Positions 58,482 through 64,000 of a DNA stretch of 64,000 nt are shown in pieces. Each line of letters opens with the position of its first letter. Within the stretch, counting starts at the first letter, position 1. The translations under genes and the position numbers were made by a program. The DNA is from Perkinsus chesapeaki (lineage: Eukaryota; Perkinsozoa; Perkinsida; Perkinsidae). Where the stretch lies: assembly GCA_013115145.1 (NCBI GenBank), contig JAAPAO010000057.1, forward strand, positions 28,931-92,930, written 5' to 3'. The notes beneath the pieces were generated by a model. It had not been told where the DNA came from and did no database searches. It saw nothing but the letters and a program-made list of their open reading frames with translations.

Positions 58482-61420
58482 ATGTCGGATGGTCTCCAAG
58501 CACCACCCGAGTCGGCTCCAGAAGGTCGACCGAAGCCTACCCGTCCTATTGTACAACTACCTGAGGTTGTTGTTAATAGAATAGCTGCCGGTGAGGTGGT
58601 GGCTAGACCAGTTAATGCTGTTAAGGAGCTTATAGAGAATAGTATTGATGCTGGTTCTACTAGGATACAGGTATATCTTTAACATAACTAAACCTGAATA
58701 GCATTGTGCTAGTAGGTGTTATTTAGTGCTAATGGAGCTATAACAGTATCTGATAATGGCTGTGGAATACAAGTGGATGACCTACCGATATTGTGCAAGT
58801 AATTGTGCACAATTGTGCAGCAGTGTCAACGAGCATGCTTCCTGTCGATTATGGTACCCTTCCCTAGCAGCCCGGTTCTCTCTGGATTCATCACGAAAAA
58901 GGGCAGTTCAATGTATGTCTTACTTGTTGAGATACTAGTCGTTCTTCCTCAGACGCTTTACTACCTCTAAGCTTCGTTCATTTGATGATCTACAAAGCAT
59001 AATGACACATGGTTTCCGTGGTGAGGCATTGGCATCTATATCACATGTAGCAAGGCTTACTGTTACTACTATGACTGAGGTAAATTATGATGAAGATGAA
59101 AATGCTTATTATAGCATAATGATGCTAATGATGATGTTTTTAGGATGCCCAAATAGCATACAGGTGTGAGTACATCGATGGAGAGCCTGTTGCACCACCA
59201 CAGCCTACTGCAGCAACCCCTGGGACTACCAGTAGCAACATCATCCTACATATTATAGTAGATCTTATATTATTAGTTCATTTTACTGACCTCTTCCATA
59301 ATCTACCAACACGTAGGAGGTCTCTAGCAAGCACACAGTCGGAAGAGTATGCTAGGATTGTTGATCTGGTAGTAGTTACCCGATCTGGTTAGATAACACT
59401 ACCGAACCATTCCCTCTATAGGTATCTCGGTTCGCTGCCGAATACTACACTATTGCATTTACATGTCGTAATGCTCGACATGGCTCGGCTGATGTATCAA
59501 GTCCTGGTAAGCTACTCCACAGTATTATTGTCCAATATATTGTGACCAGGTGAAGAAGCTGATCAAATGAAAGCCCTTCGCTTTGTGCTTGGTGACCGTA
59601 TTGCCAAGGACCTTATTGAGTTGCCTGATACCGATATTGATATCGGTACAGGAGCCTATACAGCATCAGTACGGGGATTCCTTACCCATGGCAACTCCGC
59701 TGCCTACTATAGAGGATCTCAGCGACATACAGTGTATTCAGGAGGTCTTCAACAAGGATAAATAACGTTGATACTAATTGCACTGCTGTTAGGCTCTACT
59801 GGTGGTTGGTGCACTATATTCATCAATGGTCGACTTGTTGAATGTACACCACTTAGGAAGGCTATAGCCGATACCTATACAAGGTCGGGTTATTATCAGC
59901 ATAATCAAAGGTAAATATGATCATCGTCAGATACCTACCTAAAGGGCAAAAGCCAGCTGCAGTGCATTTGTCTTTTAATATCCCAGGCCAGTGTGTTGAC
60001 GTTAACGTTCATCCTACTAAAAAGGATGTTACCATAAGCCATATGGAATCACTTGTTGAAGAGCTACAGATATTACTTGATTCCACTTTAAAGGGTCATC
60101 ATTACTCTAGGACCTATACTGTACCAACCAGTAGTAGACGAAGATCTGAAGGAGAACCAGTGGCATTGGGACATAGCACAACAACAACAACAACAAGACA
60201 CAGGCCTGCCTCCTCATCATCATCTGCTAGTATGATTTCTGCTGCACCGGTTAGGGTTGATAGCACACAAGCCGCTCTAACTACCATGAATATGTATACT
60301 CAACCACAAGCTGATAATAGCCTCGATGCCCCCTTTGATGAGTGTACAGCCGCCGCATCGCACTGTGTGAATGCTAAAAGATTGCTGGAAAAAGCTTGGG
60401 GGGCTACTAGTGAACGTCTGACGGATTTACTGAGCCATAGTGTATGGGTTGGTCCATTGAATGAGAGTGATACTGAGGAATTAAGAATTCTTATTCAACA
60501 TAAGAGAGGGCTATTCTTGATAGAGGGAGGACCAGTGCTAATGGAAGCTGCATATCAACAAGTAAAATTGGCTAAGGCGACATTAGATGTATGAGTCTGA
60601 CTTTATAGATACTAAAAAGCTGGGGAAGCCCATCACTTGGCAAGGATGTGTCGTCATCATCTTTACAGTTGAATCTAGATGCTATATTAGTGGATAGGTT
60701 ATCATTAGAACCATCTAAAGCACGAGTCATAGCTAATAGAATAACATCACCACAGATACTATCACTCATAGCTGAGGTGGGGCTTGTACTTGATACCGAC
60801 AATGAAGCTGGAATAGTAAGGGGGCGGTGGGCTCTCAGACATTATACAGAGAATCTTAATCCAGTATAACGTCATTTGTATGAAACGCTTGAAAACTAGA
60901 TCTTTAGAGAGACTGAGAATAATGTCGACTAGTGGAGGGTTTAATGAATACAAAGCATCATCAATGAAGCTCTAGTTCTTTCCTGGATATTATACTAGAT
61001 TTCTCAGATTATCCTTAAAGTGCCTGATGTACTGCTGCCTTATTATGATAATAAGGTTCATATTGAGACAGCAGTTGCTCGGCTGTTAGTTCGGATATGG
61101 GCCCAGATACCCGAGGGGGAAGTTAACGATCCTCAAGTAGAAGCTATGGCTCGAATACTTGGAGTGTGGGCTGTGCAGGATAGTCTAAGACTCACTATAG
61201 GTTAGTTCCTTGCCAACTGTTGATCATTACCATTTTAGATACCAGTAGTAACAATAATGTGCATCCACTACAGCAGTTATGGTTGAAGTATGTCTCTTAT
61301 CCCGCACCATTCAAGGCCCCTACTAGATGGGAGGCGAGCGCTCATGAAACAACACTATCGCCCATTGTACGTAAATTAGTTGAATTAGATGACCTGTACA
61401 AAGTATTTGAGAGATGCTAG
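58482..61420 (+). CDS. MLH1: DNA mismatch repair protein MLH1
   Basis: Multi-exon gene. Exon 1 (58482-58670) holds [20 protein letters not shown] and ENSIDAG, the GHKL ATP-binding N-box. Exon 2 (58716-58798) has SDNGCGI. After a 154-nt intron, exon 3 (58953-59079) has RFTTSKL and [14 protein letters not shown]. Later exons give [19 protein letters not shown] and [12 protein letters not shown]. The linker is Ser/Thr-rich, and the C-terminal PMS-interaction domain ends in DLYKVFERC followed directly by TAG. The terminal FERC is diagnostic of MLH1 as opposed to PMS1/2 or MLH3. It forms MutL-alpha-type heterodimers in post-replicative repair. All N-terminal ATPase motifs look intact. The ATG at 58482 gives a short Pro-rich lead. 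Confidence 0.93.
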
Positions 61421-61626
61421 ACTGCTATTCCAACCGCTGATGGTCTCTCCGTTTCTCCTGTACGTCTGGTTTTTGTTACTATTGCGTACTACCATGTTTG
61501 AATACATCAAGTCTCACCACGCCAAAGTGATGTGCTTTAGATTAGGTTAATGGCCCCTGGGGAACCATTCACCTTGTCATATTGTATGTCGCTCCACGCC
61601 GTCTGGTTCCCTGATAGGTTTTCAAA

Positions 61627-62900
61627 ATGGTTACTATCCCCCAGTTCGCCATACGGTTTTGTGTGTCTATATTGCTATTGCTGGATATAAGTATGATGAG
61701 TATGTCTGCTGAGGAGTGGTGGAGAGTATCTAACTTGGATAATGCCAAGTATACACAAAGCTATGACCCCAGTACAAAATTCCCTTACTAGGTCACTCGC
61801 TCTAATGTTCGATCGTGAAAGCCGCAGGTAGACTAAGTATTGTATGCTTGGTTATTCTGATAGGTCCCTTTAATAGGCATTTTATGTATCGTGAAGGGAA
61901 TATAGCAAAGTCAGATTATCAGTTAGAGATGTTTTTTGAAGTAGCCAGATCACCATGGATAAGAACGATATGTGAAACGGGCTTCAATGCTGGACATAGT
62001 GCTGCGGTCAGAAACTCGCCACGCCACTTACTTATATGACGATGAAGACAGGTGTTCCTCATTGCCAATCCATCGGCGAGATTGATCACTTTTGACCTTG
62101 GCCAGTTTGAGTACACCATGCATAACCTTCGTCTGGCTGCAGAACTCTTCCCTGATAGGTCCGTTACGAAGGACGACAGAACGTTTATGTCGGTGATAGG
62201 TTCGAATATGTCCTGGGTGATAGTTACTACTCATTACCAGACATTATCAACAAGTATCCCGATCTTCGATGTGACCTTGTATTTGTGGATGGTAGCCATA
62301 CATCCGAGGGAGCATATAATGATATTAAGAACTTCCATAAGTGAGCTTATGCCGCCAGCAAATACAGTATATATCCTTATATAGGATAGCCAGCTGTCGT
62401 AACTGGTTATTAGCTGATGATACTGGCTTTAAGGAAGTTAATACAGCATGGCAAAGAGCAAAGGATGAAGGGTAGGGGTATCGTTATTATTGCTTTAGAT
62501 GAATGACTTGTCGAAGGCATATTCGTTTTATAGTTTGGTTATACAATACACCTGTCTTGTTGATCTCGAGCCTACATCACATTGGCAATACCTTCAGAAG
62601 CCAGAGAATCGCAGCTGGTAACGGCGAGACTCGATGGTCGCTGAGCAGCAGCAGCAGCAGCCTGAGTCATGTTATTTAGGTGCCTTGGCTTTTTTAATGT
62701 TACACACCGTGATGGTTCAGACTGTCCAACATGGTTCCCACCAGAGAGGAACCCCTATAAGAGTGTCACTAAGCTTGATATACTATAAAGTGTTAATCGA
62801 TGAGGGATTTCAACATGTACATAGTGATGAGCCTTTATTCACTAATAGTTGTGTTGTGGAACTAAACAGTATTGAATATTACTCTACTACTACTAACTAG
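61627..62900 (+). CDS. Class I SAM-dependent methyltransferase-like protein with N-terminal signal sequence
   Basis: Start ATG 61627. The first 30 residues contain a hydrophobic stretch (RFCVSILLLLDI) that looks like a signal peptide or anchor. After two introns (about 44 and 50 nt) come HFMYREGNIAKSDYQLEMFF and ICETGFNAGHSAAVFL, the glycine-rich SAM-binding loop. ARLITFDLGQFEY follows, with the acidic residue after strand 2, then FEYVLGDSYYSLPDII and CDLVFVDGSHTSEGAYND, the motif IV region typical of the Methyltransf_24 group. C-terminal exons (TGFKEVNTAWQRAKDEG, then CLVDLEPTSHWQYLQ, then a CAG-repeat-bearing intron and FFNVTHRDGSDCPTWFPP) run to about 62.9 kb. The exact end is uncertain. 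The likely substrate is a small molecule or glycan in the secretory pathway; this is inference. Confidence 0.6.
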
Positions 62901-62943
62901 TGTGACCGCCGCTGTTATTTGTGCGATATTCCCTGGCCTTACC

Positions 62944-63280
62944 ATGAAGATTAAGGTTAAGAAGATATATGCTGTAGCTGCTTGGCGATGGAAGACCACA
63001 GAGGTATATTACCTATAGGCTTTCATACTAGGACCTGTTCTATCAGGAGGATTGTGCTATATGTTGTCAACCGTTTGATGCTACCTGTGGTGAATGTAAA
63101 ATACCTGGAGATAATTGTCCACCAGTTTGGGGAGAGTGTGGACATCATTTTCATGTACATTGTATATCACGGTAAGATATATTGATGAGTAATAATTCTA
63201 TCAATGGTCTTAGATGGATCAATGACCAGAAGCCATGTCCTATGTGCCGTAGAGAATTCAAACCAGTTGCTAAGCAATGA
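62944..63280 (+). CDS. APC11: Anaphase-promoting complex subunit 11 (RING-H2)
   Basis: Three exons (62944-63003, 63047-63171, 63214-63280; introns of 43 and 42 nt) give 83 aa, the normal APC11 length. Motifs match along the whole protein: MKIKVKK, AAWRWK, EDCAICCQPFD, CGECKIPGDNCPPVWGECGH, HFHVHCI, then WINDQKPCPMCRREFK. All zinc-binding Cys/His of the RING-H2 fold are present, including the extra C-x2-C pair peculiar to APC11. It is the catalytic RING subunit of the APC/C ubiquitin ligase. A shorter first intron (28 nt) also keeps the frame but fits the family less well. Confidence 0.93.
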
Positions 63281-63364
63281 TCTCTAATTCCCGCTTTGGT
63301 TGTCTTCCTATCGGGTATAGGCCACTCCAATGCTCCTAAGTTTTTGTCTTTCTTGCATGAAGTT

Positions 63365-63841
63365 ATGTCATCAGCGTCAACAGTGAAGATACGGCAAGTC
63401 CTCAACGGTGCTTTGCGGAGTGCTGGTGTTATTAGCCAGACCATCGCCGGTACAGCAGCGTCAACAGGTGCAAGGCATGCCGGTGAGTTATTCATTGTGT
63501 TCAGAGCTTATGTTCGTTCCCTTGTCAGGTAAGGTATTCCCTACTACCTTTCCTCGACCTAGCCCTCTGAACCCTAGTGATGATCCATGGTCATTTATGC
63601 AAGTTCCTGATCCAACTGTCTCACCACCAACTCAAAGCGTTATTGATGCTGAGAACGATTTGGCTGATATGTAAGTTACATAATGTAACTACCCTAATAA
63701 TACGCATGGTAATTTAATACTAAGAGCAGTACTTTAGGTACTTTGCCGATCCCCAAGGGCTTGCTTATGAGAAGATACTATTCGATGAAGCTTCTGATAT
63801 GTTAGTACCAGAAGGCACATCATCACCTGAAGAGGATAAAG
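63365..63841 (+). CDS. Unrecognised protein, 5' part (runs off the window)
   Basis: Exons 63365-63482, 63529-63670 and 63738-63841 with introns of 46 and 67 nt and matching phases encode about 121 aa. The N-terminus (SSASTVKIRQVLNGALRSAG) is basic and Ser/Ala-rich and could be a mitochondrial presequence. Then come PTTFPRPSPLNPSDDPWSFM and YFADPQGLAYEKILFDEA. The next donor GT at 63842 opens an intron made of a minisatellite. No family is recognised. Confidence 0.5.
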
Positions 63842-64000
63842 GTAGCTCTACACTGTATTTACCTGTAGCTCTACACTGTATTCACCTGTATTAACCTGTA
63901 GCTCTACACCGTATTTACCTGTATTTACCTGTAGCTCTACACCGTATTTACCTGTATTTACCTGTAGCTCTACACCGTATTTACCTGTATTTACCTGTAT
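63842..64000. repeat. 33-bp minisatellite
   Basis: One shortened and at least three to four full copies of a unit beginning GTAGCTCTACACCGTATTTA and ending in a duplicated TATTTACCTG element. It continues beyond the window and lies in a presumed intron. Confidence 0.9.

Overview
This window is nuclear DNA from a eukaryote, most likely a flagellated protist. The genes carry many short GT-AG introns, and those I could place by joining open frames are mostly 39-58 nt. The gene set is eukaryotic: V-ATPase subunit B, an APC11 RING subunit, MLH1, THOC3/TEX1, a KDEL receptor, two mitochondrial carriers and an ABCB6-type half transporter. A sperm-tail PG-rich repeat (STPGR) protein suggests a cilium or flagellum. 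An alveolate such as Perkinsus is my best guess, but this is an inference without any database search. There are no bacterial operons, rRNA, CRISPR arrays or recognisable transposases.

Region 1 (1-17.3 kb, minus strand) is a tandem array of three very large ZNFX1-like genes. Each encodes an SF1 (UPF1-like) helicase core, a long NFX1-type zinc-finger array and a C-terminal RZ-type finger. Copies 2 and 3 also start with a CCCH finger. Copy 2 (6073-11300) is intact. Copy 3 (12130-17325) has one frameshift. Copy 1 (about 205-5866) is decayed. A helicase segment of about 440 bp is almost identical between copies although their flanks have diverged, which points to gene conversion.

Region 2 (17.3-21 kb) is mostly non-coding to my eye. 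Region 3 (21-41.7 kb) holds these genes in order: a response-regulator/cyclase-like/coiled-coil fusion (+), a TFIIF-alpha-like gene (-), a KDEL receptor family gene (-), a tandem YjbQ-domain protein (+), an intronless mitochondrial carrier (+), an STPGR flagellar protein (+), a proline-rich membrane protein next to a 96-base assembly gap (+), an EF-hand/PPP phosphatase (+) and an EGF-domain type I membrane protein (+).

Region 4 (41.7-45.6 kb) is a gene-poor stretch. Region 5 (45.6-64 kb) holds V-ATPase B (-), then on the plus strand THOC3, a second mitochondrial carrier, an ABCB6/HMT1-like transporter, a tiny membrane protein, a probable mitochondrial P-loop ATPase, MLH1, a secreted or membrane methyltransferase, APC11, and an unrecognised gene whose last visible intron is a 33-bp minisatellite running off the window. 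Neighbouring genes are functionally unrelated, apart from the tandem paralogues. Exon coordinates given were derived by eye from frame continuity and family motifs and have no transcript support.
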